Counted from the stretch's first letter, positions 33,248 to 42,067 are shown. The stretch: DNA of 50,885 nt from UBA1162 sp049513695 (GCA_049513695.1 JBEKVW010000001.1:1-50885), one strand, 5' to 3'. The notes: generated by a model not told the origin, from the sequence alone. Numbers and translations are program-made.

Positions 33248-36200
33248 TTAATTCAACTGCGGTGCTGCAGCAGCGCCCATTTGCTCAAGCAGCGATTTCA
33301 GAATTGTCCGCCAATTTTCTCCCGCTATATCCGCATCGATCTTAATTTGCCTGTTTCCGATTTTGAGAGCCCTGTTTCTGGCTACATATGAGAGCCGGCC
33401 GTCGGCCACGGCCTGATCATTGAATGAAACGGTAATAATATCCTCGTTCATACTCACGGATTCTACACCGGCGCGCATGGCGGCCTGTTTGAGTTCAGCA
33501 ATATATAACAGGTTCGCGACCTCTTCCGGCTGTTCGCCGAATCTGTCGACCATCTCTTCACCGATATCACGGACGGTATCCGGCGAGGTTGTTTGCGCCA
33601 GCCGTTGATAGATATTAAACCTGGTGCGTGTCTCACCAATGTAGTCCTGGGGGATGTAAGCCGGCAGCGCCAGCTCGATCGATACGGTCGCTTCCTCTGC
33701 TTTCTTCACTACCTCACGCCCCTCTCTCTTGGCTTTGATTTCTTCGACCGCCTCGGCTAAAAGCTGGCTGTAGTAGTTAAATCCAACAGCCGCAATGTTG
33801 CCGCTTTGCTCTACACCCAACAAGTTGCCCGCACCCCTTATTTCAAGGTCCTTCATAGCTATGGCAAAGCCCGCCCCGAGTTCAGTGGCGCGGGCAATCG
33901 TTTTCAAGCGCTCCCTGGCCTGCTCGGACATCATTCTGGATGAATCGAATAAAAAGTAGGCGCTGGCTGCATTAGCGCCCCTGCCTACCCTGCCGCGCAA
34001 TTGGTAAAGCTGTGTCAACCCCATCTTATCGGCGCTGTCCACAATCAGGGTATTTACATTGGGCATATCCAAACCGGATTCGATGATAGTCGTGGTAACA
34101 AGAACATCGCTTTTGCCCTCCACAAAATCACTCATTACATTTTGGAGTTTTTCTTCGTCCATCTGCCCGTGTGCCACGGAAACCCTGGCTTCGGGCACCA
34201 GCACAGCTATCCTGGCGGCCACATCATTGATGCTTTGCACCCGGTTATGTACCAGAAATATCTGGCCGTCACGTTCCAGTTCACGCAGCACGACTTCACG
34301 AACCAACCTATCATTGAACTCGCCAGCATAAATATTTACCGGCATACGGTTTTCGGGCGGCGTCTCAATCGTACTCATATCGCGGATGCCCGACAGCGCC
34401 ATGTGCATGGTGCGGGGGATAGGAGTGGCACTGAGGGTCAGTACGTCCACAGACTGCCTCATCTTCTTGAAATGTTCTTTATGAGCGACGCCGAAGCGCT
34501 GTTCTTCATCGATAATAACCAGGCCCAGGTCTTTGAAAACAACATCCTTCTGCAACAGCCTGTGCGTCCCTATACATATATCTATTGCCCCTTCTTTGAT
34601 TCCTTCAACGACATCCATTTGTTCCCGGTGAGTGCAAAAACGGCTCAGCGCAGCCAATTTGACGGGGAAAGCCTTCAACCTTTCGATGAAGGTATTTAAA
34701 TGCTGTTGCGCCAGAATGGTGGTCGGTACAAGGACAGCAACCTGTTTGCCATCCATTACCGCCTTGAAGGCAGCCCGTACAGCTACCTCGGTCTTGCCAT
34801 AGCCCACGTCACCGCATACCAGACGATCCATAGGTCTCAAAGACTCCATATCAGCCTTAACCGCCTTCAGAGCATCGATCTGGTCGGCCGTCTCAATATA
34901 GGGGAAAGATGCTTCAAGTTCCTGCTGCCAAAGCGTGTCGGGCGAAAATTTCAACCCGCCTCCCGCTTCCCTGGTGGCATAAAGTTCAATCAGTTCGCCA
35001 GCTATATCAGCAACCGATTCCTTGACCTTCTGGCGGGCCCGGTTCCATTCCTGCGACCCGAGTCGGCTAAGAGACGGGGCCCGTTCTCCCCCACCTATAT
35101 ATAGGCTCACACGCGCCACCTGATCAACCGGAACGTAAAGTGTGTCACCACCGGCATATTCAAGCATCAGGTATTCTTTCTCAACGCCAGAGCTGACCAT
35201 CATGGTTACACCCGCAAATCTTCCGATCCCATGTTCGATATGAACGACCATGTCTCCCACGTTAATATCATTCAGGAACAGGTGGTGTGATACGGGACGA
35301 GATTTAACCGCCCTGCGCTGCTTTACGATCCCGAACAGCTCCCTGTCGGTCATCAGGAGAAGCTCATTGTCGAGCTGCCAGCCTCCCCCGAGGGACCCAT
35401 GTATAAGTGTTAGCGAACCTGCCTGCGGCGTCTCTGCAAGATAGATTGCAGGAGCAACCTCTATATTATGCTCGACAAGAAGCTCTTTCAGCCGGTCTGA
35501 CTGCTGGCTTACAATGATAACCCTCTTACTTTCACGTCTTAAATCGTATAAGCGTTCTGCAAAAGCAGAGAATCTGGCCACAAAATCAGGTGCAGGTTTA
35601 AATGGAAGATCGTAATCTTTACCACTCAATTCGGCATCATCCCAGGCGCTAAGCCGGATGACCCGGTTAAGGGCTTCTATCCTGGCCGCTATCTCCTCCC
35701 AGACAAAATAGGCTGCCGCCCCACCGGTTTCGCCACTCTCATAATCGTCGGAGGACTTTAAATCGCGGGCTTCTTCTTCAATTTTCCTTATCTCTTCTTC
35801 AATCTGCTGAGGATCGTCTAGAATCAAAATGGCCTTTTCGGGCAGATAATCCAGGATATTGGCGCTACCTGTTGCAGAAACATCCTGTGAAGGCAATATA
35901 GTTACCGATGCAAGTTGCGCCTGCGAGCGCTGCGTCCTCGGATCGAATTCTCTGATGCTGTCCACTTCATCGCCGAAAAGCTCGATGCGCACCGGCAGTT
36001 CACGGCCTGCAGGGTAGACATCCACAATGCCACCCCGTTTTAAAAAAGTGCCCGGTATCTCTACCACTTCTTCATACTTGTAGCCAATGGACTGCAGGCG
36101 TTTAAGTAACTCTGCCTGGTGTATATGGCTGCCCTTTTCCAACTCAAGGTGCCCTGATTGAATCTCGTCTTTTCCGGCAGACCTGCCGGCCAGCGCCAAT

Positions 36201-36592
36201 GCGCTGGTAACTACAAATGGGCGCTTGTTATTATAGCCCCCATTATCATAACCAGAAAGAAGTGCTAATACTTTCATGCGGTCCGAAGTTATTACGGGAT
36301 CTGAGGCAGACGTCCCGCCCAGCAAATCAATTTCAGGGAAAAAGCTCGCAACACTCTCAGGCGGCATCCAGAGCTTCACCTGTTCGCAGATCCTGGCCGC
36401 CGAATCGGGATGGGCAGTAACCAGCAACACAGGTATGCCAAGCGTGGTGTAAATTGAAGCAGCAAAATAGCTGTATGCCGGCTCGGGCAGGTGCAGGTTG
36501 AGGCTGCTCGGCGCATCTTTTTGCAAACGATCCGAGATCCGCTTGAACTCCGGCAGCTTTTGAATTACATCGCTTAAGTAAAATAAGTTCAT
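33248..36592 (-). CDS. mfd: Transcription-repair coupling factor
   Basis: 1114 residues from the ATG at 36592 (a TTG two codons upstream is also possible). Mfd removes stalled RNA polymerase from DNA lesions and recruits UvrA. Visible are the UvrB-like N-terminal module, the CarD-like RNA-polymerase interaction domain (GDMVVHIEHGIGRFAGVTMM), RecG-like helicase motifs including Walker A CGDVGYGKTE and the DEEQ box VIIDEEQRFGV, TLSATPIPRTMHMAL, and the C-terminal TRCF domain. Convergent with acpP at a 6-bp gap, with no separate terminator seen. Confidence 0.97.
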   Translation of the reverse strand: MNLFYLSDVIQKLPEFKRISDRLQKDAPSSLNLHLPEPAYSYFAASIYTTLGIPVLLVTAHPDSAARICEQVKLWMPPESVASFFPEIDLLGGTSASDPVITSDRMKVLALLSGYDNGGYNNKRPFVVTSALALAGRSAGKDEIQSGHLELEKGSHIHQAELLKRLQSIGYKYEEVVEIPGTFLKRGGIVDVYPAGRELPVRIELFGDEVDSIREFDPRTQRSQAQLASVTILPSQDVSATGSANILDYLPEKAILILDDPQQIEEEIRKIEEEARDLKSSDDYESGETGGAAAYFVWEEIAARIEALNRVIRLSAWDDAELSGKDYDLPFKPAPDFVARFSAFAERLYDLRRESKRVIIVSQQSDRLKELLVEHNIEVAPAIYLAETPQAGSLTLIHGSLGGGWQLDNELLLMTDRELFGIVKQRRAVKSRPVSHHLFLNDINVGDMVVHIEHGIGRFAGVTMMVSSGVEKEYLMLEYAGGDTLYVPVDQVARVSLYIGGGERAPSLSRLGSQEWNRARQKVKESVADIAGELIELYATREAGGGLKFSPDTLWQQELEASFPYIETADQIDALKAVKADMESLRPMDRLVCGDVGYGKTEVAVRAAFKAVMDGKQVAVLVPTTILAQQHLNTFIERLKAFPVKLAALSRFCTHREQMDVVEGIKEGAIDICIGTHRLLQKDVVFKDLGLVIIDEEQRFGVAHKEHFKKMRQSVDVLTLSATPIPRTMHMALSGIRDMSTIETPPENRMPVNIYAGEFNDRLVREVVLRELERDGQIFLVHNRVQSINDVAARIAVLVPEARVSVAHGQMDEEKLQNVMSDFVEGKSDVLVTTTIIESGLDMPNVNTLIVDSADKMGLTQLYQLRGRVGRGANAASAYFLFDSSRMMSEQARERLKTIARATELGAGFAIAMKDLEIRGAGNLLGVEQSGNIAAVGFNYYSQLLAEAVEEIKAKREGREVVKKAEEATVSIELALPAYIPQDYIGETRTRFNIYQRLAQTTSPDTVRDIGEEMVDRFGEQPEEVANLLYIAELKQAAMRAGVESVSMNEDIITVSFNDQAVADGRLSYVARNRALKIGNRQIKIDADIAGENWRTILKSLLEQMGAAAAPQLN

Positions 36593-36607
36593 AGTCAAAC
36601 ACGTACG

Positions 36608-36632
36608 GGGCTGTTCCCAAACGGGACAGCCC
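36608..36632 (-). other. Hairpin in the mfd leader
   Basis: The arms GGGCTGTTCCC (36608-36618) and GGGACAGCCC (36623-36632) pair with one bulged base and lie about 16 bases upstream of the mfd ATG. A TAAAAT box just upstream on the minus strand could place the hairpin in the mRNA leader. No U-tract follows. Confidence 0.4.
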
Positions 36633-36703
36633 TCGATACGATTTTAGCATAGCTCTTTCAGGGCAACAAAGGGAGAAAAGACCGTCTTTTTCTGCGTGCC
36701 GGT

Positions 36704-36732
36704 TTGAGTTAAAACACGGATTCGTATATTAT
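36704..36732 (+). promoter_or_regulatory. tspO promoter
   Basis: TTGAGT (36704-36709), 17-bp spacer, TATTAT (36727-36732), with about 37 nt of leader before the tspO ATG. Confidence 0.6.
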
Positions 36733-36775
36733 TTGCTGGACTCGGCATGCATTTTCAGGAATAAAAGAAGGTTCG

Positions 36776-37285
36776 ATGAACTTTTCAGATAAAGGTATAA
36801 AAGAAGCGAGACTCCGCGACGGTTTAAAACTTCTCATCAGCCTTACCGTCTGCATAGGCGCCGGGCTGATAGGGTCTATTTTCTCGGGTGGATCGATCCC
36901 CACCTGGTATTCGCTGCTGCAAAAGCCATCCTTCACACCTCCCTCCTGGTTATTCGCTCCTGTCTGGTTCCTTCTGTATATACTTATGGGAGTTTCTGTA
37001 TTCCTTATCTGGCGCAGAGGTTTCCGACAGTTCCAGGTCAGGGAAAGCATAATTATCTTCACGGTCCAATTATTTCTGAATGCCCTGTGGTCTTACGCCT
37101 TCTTCGGCTTAAAATCACCCTTGATAGGACTTCTGGTGATTGTGCCGTTATGGACAGCCATCCTCCTGACCATACTTAATTTCTACAAGGTCTCAAAAAC
37201 TGCGTCGTTGCTGCTGATGCCCTATATACTATGGGTAAGTTACGCTACCGTGCTCAACTTCGCAATCTATCTGCTGAATCCCTGA
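36776..37285 (+). CDS. tspO: TspO/MBR family tryptophan-rich sensory protein
   Basis: 169 residues with five predicted transmembrane helices. The family motif is clear: WYSLLQKPSFTPPSWLFAPVWFLLYILMGVS, then LFLNALWSYAFFGLKSP and the final helix PYILWVSYATVLNFAIYLLN. TspO proteins bind tetrapyrroles and are tied to porphyrin handling and stress signalling. It stands alone between mfd and nadC with its own promoter; an extra charged N-terminal segment of about 20 residues precedes helix 1. The nearby cobalt/nickel uptake operon may be related through tetrapyrrole metabolism, but that is inference. Confidence 0.92.
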   Translation: MNFSDKGIKEARLRDGLKLLISLTVCIGAGLIGSIFSGGSIPTWYSLLQKPSFTPPSWLFAPVWFLLYILMGVSVFLIWRRGFRQFQVRESIIIFTVQLFLNALWSYAFFGLKSPLIGLLVIVPLWTAILLTILNFYKVSKTASLLLMPYILWVSYATVLNFAIYLLNP

Positions 37286-37389
37286 TATGAGGGAGCGGCC
37301 TCTCATGAAAACGTGTGTGCAGTTATATTTAAAAAAATGGGGTCGTTAGCTATGGGTACTGCACTTATCTTACGGGCAAAGATGTTTAG

Positions 37390-38253
37390 ATGATTAAGTT
37401 AAAGGAATATCTGCCCCAAATTGAGGACCTGATCGATAGGGCCCTTGAAGAAGATCTGGCCTCAGGCGACATCACCACGGATTCTGTAATTCCGCCGCAT
37501 GCCAAGGGCAAAGCAAGCTTCATATCCAGGTCCACAGGGATACTGGCAGGGATCGAAATAGCCGGTATGGTATTTCTCAAAGTAGACCCCTTTTTAAAAT
37601 TCTCAGCACTCATTGCTGATGGGACTGCTGTAAAACCGAACGATATCCTGGCTACCGTTTCAGGGAATACCGCCAACATATTGAAGGCTGAGAGGACCGC
37701 TTTGAACTTCGTCCAGCACCTCAGTGGCGTTGCCACATTGACAGCCCGGTATGTGGAACTTGTAAAAGGATTACCGGTGAAGATCCTGGATACCCGAAAA
37801 ACCGTTCCCGGCCTGAGGGTACTTGAAAAGTACGCTGTCTCGGTCGGCGGCGGCACCAATCATCGCCTGGGCCTGGCAGATTTGATCTTGATTAAGGATA
37901 ACCACATAGCCGTCTTGCACAAACGCGGGCTGGAAATCAAAGAGATCATCCGGCAATCGCGCAGCAAAGTAGCCCCGAATATCAGGATTGAAATAGAGAC
38001 CACCAATCCAGAAGATGCACTGGCGGCAGCCGACGCCGGTGCAGACATCGTAATGCTGGATAATATGAGTTTGGACGAAATGCGCAGTGCTGTAGAACTG
38101 GTAAATCATAAAGCAATCCTGGAAGCCTCGGGAGGTGTAAACCTAGAGACGGTACGTTCAATTGCGGAAACGGGAGTGGATTGGATTTCGGTGGGAGCAC
38201 TGACCCATTCTGCCCGAACACTGGACATCAGCCTCGAATTGGTTGAGTATTAA
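37390..38253 (+). CDS. nadC: Nicotinate-nucleotide pyrophosphorylase (quinolinate phosphoribosyltransferase)
   Basis: 287 residues. NadC makes nicotinate mononucleotide from quinolinate and PRPP in de novo NAD synthesis. Signatures are EEDLASGDITTDSVIP, RTALNFVQHLSGVATLTARYV, ILDTRKTVPGLRVLEKYAVSVGGG, HRLGLADLILIKDNHI and the C-terminal ILEASGGVNLETVRSIAETGVDWISVGALTHS. nadA and nadB are not adjacent. A 100-bp gap separates it from tspO and contains only a weak hairpin. Confidence 0.97.
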   Translation: MIKLKEYLPQIEDLIDRALEEDLASGDITTDSVIPPHAKGKASFISRSTGILAGIEIAGMVFLKVDPFLKFSALIADGTAVKPNDILATVSGNTANILKAERTALNFVQHLSGVATLTARYVELVKGLPVKILDTRKTVPGLRVLEKYAVSVGGGTNHRLGLADLILIKDNHIAVLHKRGLEIKEIIRQSRSKVAPNIRIEIETTNPEDALAAADAGADIVMLDNMSLDEMRSAVELVNHKAILEASGGVNLETVRSIAETGVDWISVGALTHSARTLDISLELVEY

Positions 38254-38299
38254 GCTACAACATACAAGAGCAGCGACTATTTAATTATTTTATTTATCT

Positions 38300-39115
38300 T
38301 CAATGTTCGTGCCTATGCTCATGCAAATGCGGATGGCGGTGCACAAGCTCTTTATGCCTGTGTGAATGTTCGTGGACAAGGTTGTTGCGGAGAAGAAAAT
38401 CAGAATCAGAGAGGAACTCTTCCGGCTTTCCATCAGCTACTATATCGTGGCCGGCTCCCATAACTATGACGCGTGTAGCAATCTCTTCTACTACGTCTAA
38501 ATCCTGCGTGCTGAATACCAATACCTTATCTTTATCTGCCCACTGCAGGAGGAAATCAATGAGATTTCCCTGACTCCAGGGGTCGAGGCCGGTCGTGGGC
38601 TCGTCAAGCAGCAATACTTGGGGGCGTAGCGATAGAACGCAAGCCAGCGAAACCTTCTTTTTCTCGCCACCCGATAACAGATAGGGAGGGCGCTCTCTAA
38701 GACTGCCTATGTTCAGCAATGCCAGTGCTTCGTTGGCTCTGGATATCACTTCATCCTTAGAAATGCCCAATTGAAGAGGGCCGAAGGTTACTTCGTCCCA
38801 GACTGTTGGAGAGAAAAGCTGTACATCGGGGTCCTGGAATACAAACCCAACGCGGCGGCGAAATTCAGCTGCCCTATTTCCGGTTTCCAATACACTCTCG
38901 GACAGCTTCATTCCGAAAGCTTGCAACTCCCCGGCGGTAGGGAATAGCAGCCCATCAAGAAGTTTGAGCAGAGTGCTCTTACCCGAACCATTGGCCCCCA
39001 CCAGGGCCACAAGCTCACCCGCCCCGATCTTGAAGCATATCTGCCTTAAAGCTGAGATACCTCCCGGATAATCATAGTTCAGGTTCTTCGCTATATATAT
39101 AAAGGTACTATCCAT
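38300..39115 (-). CDS. cbiO: Cobalt/nickel ECF transporter ATPase CbiO, with altered H-loop and His-rich tail
   Basis: 271 residues from the ATG at 39115, placed just after the cbiQ stop; a TTG at 39139 is the longer alternative. The ABC motifs are Walker A GANGSGKST, Q-loop FVFQDPD, signature LSGGEKKK and Walker B VLLLDEPTTGLD. The switch histidine (STHD in relatives) is replaced: the sequence reads FSTQDLD, with Gln at about residue 204. The last 24 residues contain ten histidines (HEHSHRHKELVHRHPHLHEH) and probably buffer metal. It energises CbiM/CbiQ metal uptake and is last in the fur-cbiMQO run. Confidence 0.92.
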   Translation of the reverse strand: MDSTFIYIAKNLNYDYPGGISALRQICFKIGAGELVALVGANGSGKSTLLKLLDGLLFPTAGELQAFGMKLSESVLETGNRAAEFRRRVGFVFQDPDVQLFSPTVWDEVTFGPLQLGISKDEVISRANEALALLNIGSLRERPPYLLSGGEKKKVSLACVLSLRPQVLLLDEPTTGLDPWSQGNLIDFLLQWADKDKVLVFSTQDLDVVEEIATRVIVMGAGHDIVADGKPEEFLSDSDFLLRNNLVHEHSHRHKELVHRHPHLHEHRHEH

Positions 39116-39120
39116 TGAAC

Positions 39121-39939
39121 TCACCGGTAAATACTCCAAAACATTAAGGATACGGCTACAAGGGTAAAAGCCATCCAGATAAAATCCCGACTTCTTAAGC
39201 TAAGTTCATTTAAGGTACGTATTTCTCCCTGGTAACCGCGTGACAGCATGGCCAGGTAGACCTCCTCGCTCAAATATTGTGATTTGACCATGGTTGTAGC
39301 CAGAGCCCGCCCCAGCCATCGCCTATTTTCCGCTCCTGAGAAGCCGCCTATCGTACGGCTCTGCCTGGCCAGGAACATAGAGTTGGTGGTGTGCAGCAAC
39401 AGGAATATGTAGCGATAAGTCATGCCCAAGACATCTACTATAAGCGACGGCAAACGAAGCCAGCGCAAAGCCACCAGGAATTTTGTCCAGGGCGTGGTAA
39501 AAATTAGAAGCAAGCCCAGGGATAGTGAGTCGACTACCCGCATAATGAGGAGTCCTGCGGTACGCGCCCCCTGCGCAGTGATAACGGCCTGACCGGCTAT
39601 GATTACGAGCGGAGTTCCCGGTGTAATAAAAATCGCCGGGATGGCAATTACAGCAGTAAACACCGGTATGAATATGAATAGCCGTTTGAGAAAAAATGCC
39701 ACCGGTATCTTTGATAACAGGACCAAAACCAGGGCCAGGATAAAAATGGCTATTAATACGGGGAAATCCTGTGCCAGCCCGACAAAGATAATAAAGATCA
39801 ATAAAGTTACCGCCTTTACCCTGGGGTCCAGGCTCTGCATGAACCCCGAGATACGGCACAGGTTCTCAGTTACAAGCACCGATTCCAGCGCCTGAGTAAA
39901 GCCTGCGATATTTCTGGCTAGAAAACCCCCACCGGTCAC
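39121..39939 (-). CDS. cbiQ: Cobalt/nickel ECF transporter transmembrane component CbiQ
   Basis: 272 residues from a GTG at 39939, which follows the cbiM stop by two bases and has a GGGGG ribosome-binding site; an upstream TTG at 39999 would overlap cbiM by 58 bases. Visible are GFLARNIAGFTQALESVL, MQSLDPRVKAVTLLIFII, several membrane helices, and the cytoplasmic coupling segment with the RRWLGRALATTMVKS and EEVYLAMLSRGYQGE boxes that contact the ATPases. It couples CbiO to the CbiM substrate-binding unit. Confidence 0.9.
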   Translation of the reverse strand: MTGGGFLARNIAGFTQALESVLVTENLCRISGFMQSLDPRVKAVTLLIFIIFVGLAQDFPVLIAIFILALVLVLLSKIPVAFFLKRLFIFIPVFTAVIAIPAIFITPGTPLVIIAGQAVITAQGARTAGLLIMRVVDSLSLGLLLIFTTPWTKFLVALRWLRLPSLIVDVLGMTYRYIFLLLHTTNSMFLARQSRTIGGFSGAENRRWLGRALATTMVKSQYLSEEVYLAMLSRGYQGEIRTLNELSLRSRDFIWMAFTLVAVSLMFWSIYR

Positions 39940-39941
39940 AC

Positions 39942-40967
39942 CTAAGATACCCCCGTGGAAGTAGGATTTTGCTTTATCCTTTTCTTGCGGCTGATCCAAC
40001 GGCCAAGCATCCAGAGAAGGAAACCTACTACAGCGATACCTATTAAGGCCGAGAGAATGTATCCCGCAATATTCCCTATCGTTGGGATAGTATAGTCAGG
40101 CAGCGGAGCATGCCAAATACCCGACATTCGCCCCAGCCCCTGAGGTATATATCCCAAGATCTCCTTCAGTTCATTTGCACCCCATTCGGCCCAGGCTGTT
40201 CCAGAGGCCAACAACCCTAGAGGTGTGGCAAAGGCCAGCACTACCAGGGCGCCAGCCCACACGAACCACAGCTTGCCCTCGTCCTTTTGCGAGGCTTGCC
40301 TACTGAGAAAAGCTGAGTGCGATTTTTGCAAATAGAAGAAAACGAGCCCGGTCACGATGGCTTCAGCTGGCCCGGCTATAGCAAGGTGGCCGATTGCCAT
40401 GGCAGGTATAGCTATATTCAGACTGTAGGGAGCGTATAGGGGAGTGCCGTCGGCCGCATGAAATAAGAGCGGCTGAAGTCCCAGCTCAAGTCCTGCGACT
40501 AAAGCGGCGGCGATTATGCCGAAATAGCTGCCGACAATAGTGCCCGCCAACCGGCGTGCGGAATTAATATCCGAATTGCCGCTTATCACTTTATATATAA
40601 AATAGCCGACCATGGGCAAGACCACGGCCATATTGAAGCAGTTGGCGCCGAAGGTCGTTAGTCCTCCGTCTCCAAATAGTAAAGCCTGGATAGCCAGAAC
40701 AACCGACACGCTCAATACCGCCGCCCATGGGCCAAGTATAATTGCTACCAGTGTACCTCCAACAGCGTGACCGGTGGTTCCTCCGGGCAAAGGAATATTG
40801 AACATCATCAAAATGAATGTAAAAGCGGAAAACAGGGCCAGCGCCGGGACAGTCCGGTGAGTCAGGACCTTACGCACACGTTGAACCGCTACATACCAAA
40901 AAGGCGCCGAGACAACGTACATTGTCCCGCATGTAACAGGGCTGAGGTAGCCATCGGGTATATGTAT
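39942..40967 (-). CDS. cbiM: Cobalt/nickel ECF transporter substrate-binding component CbiM, apparent ATA start
   Basis: 341 residues. CbiM/NikM proteins begin Met-His-Ile-Pro-Asp-Gly, where the N-terminus and His2 bind the metal. Reading upstream of the first in-frame ATG (40922) gives HIPDGYLSPVTCGT immediately after an ATA at 40965-40967. A GGAGG ribosome-binding site lies six bases before that ATA, and no ATG, GTG or TTG exists between it and an in-frame TAA upstream. The ATG at 40922 lacks a ribosome-binding site and would remove the metal site. The rest is typical: GGTTGHAVGGTLVAIILGPW and several membrane helices. A C-terminal PDYTIPTIGNIAGYI helix resembles a fused CbiN/PDGLE domain, and no separate cbiN is present. 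Confidence 0.85.
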   Translation of the reverse strand: MHIPDGYLSPVTCGTMYVVSAPFWYVAVQRVRKVLTHRTVPALALFSAFTFILMMFNIPLPGGTTGHAVGGTLVAIILGPWAAVLSVSVVLAIQALLFGDGGLTTFGANCFNMAVVLPMVGYFIYKVISGNSDINSARRLAGTIVGSYFGIIAAALVAGLELGLQPLLFHAADGTPLYAPYSLNIAIPAMAIGHLAIAGPAEAIVTGLVFFYLQKSHSAFLSRQASQKDEGKLWFVWAGALVVLAFATPLGLLASGTAWAEWGANELKEILGYIPQGLGRMSGIWHAPLPDYTIPTIGNIAGYILSALIGIAVVGFLLWMLGRWISRKKRIKQNPTSTGVS

Positions 40968-40991
40968 GGGGATCCTCCTGGTGATTTTAAA

Positions 40992-41408
40992 TTAGATTTT
41001 TTTCTGGCACTTCGAGCACAGCCCGAAAATAGCGAGGTGATTGATATCGGCTTTAAACCGGTGATTTTTAATGAGGGACTTTTCAAGCGGCTCCAGGTCG
41101 GATTCCGGCATATCCAGCATACTGCCGCATTTGGTACAGACCAGGTGGTGATGTCTGCTGTTTTCCCTGGCGTGGTAACGCACTATGCCGTCACCCATGC
41201 TTATTTCGGCAGCTAATCCGAGCTCTTTCAGCAACTCAAGCGTGCGGTAGACTGTGGAAATATTAGCATAGGGGTATTTCTCACGAACACGATGGAAAAT
41301 CTGTTCTGCGCTAATATGGCGTTTGGCCCCGTGAAGCGCATCTACTACCATGATTCGTTGGGGCGTAAGACGGTATCCCCTTTCCAATAAAGCTTTTATG
41401 CAACTCAT
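40992..41408 (-). CDS. Fur-family metal-responsive repressor
   Basis: 138 residues from the ATG at 41408; the frame is open 16 codons further but that part is hydrophobic and overlaps the promoter. It has the N-terminal winged helix (GYRLTPQRIMVVDALHGAKRHISAEQIFHRVREKYPYANISTVYRTLELL), the metal-site segment ENSRHHHLVCTKCG, and a second CSKCQ pair forming the structural zinc site. The gene is 24 bases upstream of cbiM, so it most likely regulates cobalt or nickel uptake (Nur-like), though Zur or PerR types cannot be excluded. TTGCAA-type repeats in its promoter are likely operators for autoregulation. Confidence 0.88.
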   Translation of the reverse strand: MSCIKALLERGYRLTPQRIMVVDALHGAKRHISAEQIFHRVREKYPYANISTVYRTLELLKELGLAAEISMGDGIVRYHARENSRHHHLVCTKCGSMLDMPESDLEPLEKSLIKNHRFKADINHLAIFGLCSKCQKKI

Positions 41409-41456
41409 AATGCAACTATTATGGCAAAGAATAACTGAAATTGCAATTAGTCGCAA
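41398..41456 (-). promoter_or_regulatory. fur-cbiMQO promoter with TTGCAA operator repeats
   Basis: Minus strand: -35 TTGCAA (41441-41446), 17-bp spacer, -10 CATAAT (41418-41423), then 9 bases to the fur ATG. The imperfect palindrome TTGCAATTAGTCGCAA (41441-41456) overlaps the -35 box. Two direct ATGCAA copies (41398-41403 and 41410-41415) flank the start codon. Fur-family Nur sites are built from TTGCAA half-sites, so binding here would block polymerase. Nearly leaderless mRNA. Confidence 0.6.
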
Positions 41457-41470
41457 TTGATAGTGATTGC

Positions 41471-41926
41471 TTATGCAGTCAGTTTGTCTTTGCTGTCCAG
41501 CATTATGGTAACCGGACCGTCGTTGAGAATTTTTACCAGCATATGGGCGCCAAAGCTACCTTTTTCAACCCTGAGCCCGGATTCACTTAACTTATCAATA
41601 AAATAATAGTATAGGGTTTGCGCCCTGTCCGGAAGCGCTGCCGAGGTAAAGCTGGGACGGCGGCCTTTTCTGGCATCTGCCAGTAGGGTAAACTGGCTGA
41701 TGACCAGCAGTTCGGCCTTGACCTGGAGCGCAGACAGGTTAAATTTGCCTTCATCATCGTTGAAAACTCTCAGGTTCACAATCTTATCTGCAAGGTAATC
41801 GGCATCTTTTTCCGAATCGTCCGCCGCTACACCCAGTAGGACCACGAACCCGGACCCTATCTCGCCCAATACCTTGTCATCCACTGTGACGATTGCCCCT
41901 GTTACCCTCTGTAATAGCGCTTTCAC
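41471..41926 (-). CDS. dtd: D-aminoacyl-tRNA deacylase
   Basis: 151 residues from a GTG at 41926, preceded by AGGGGA; the frame is open further upstream but the family starts at KALLQRVTGA. Dtd hydrolyses D-amino acids mischarged onto tRNA. Motifs are the SQFTL block (VISQFTLLADARKGRRPSF) and the Gly-cisPro motif near the C-terminus (NDGPVTIML). It lies upstream of fur on the same strand with about 60 bases between. Confidence 0.95.
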   Translation of the reverse strand: MKALLQRVTGAIVTVDDKVLGEIGSGFVVLLGVAADDSEKDADYLADKIVNLRVFNDDEGKFNLSALQVKAELLVISQFTLLADARKGRRPSFTSAALPDRAQTLYYYFIDKLSESGLRVEKGSFGAHMLVKILNDGPVTIMLDSKDKLTA

Positions 41927-42067
41927 AACGTTCCCCTGGCAATTATTACCGGCAATATTGTAGTAAATCGGGTTATTGTAAACAAACATTGATGGTGCTA
42001 ATATTATCGGGCTCAAAGCACCGGCTTATAAATCCCATCAGGGGTTAGCCATTCGTATTTCATCCGA

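Noticed and set aside
40968..41000. Cobalamin riboswitch before cbiM
   Set aside because: Only 24 bases separate fur and cbiM and no B12-box is visible; fur has its own operator instead.
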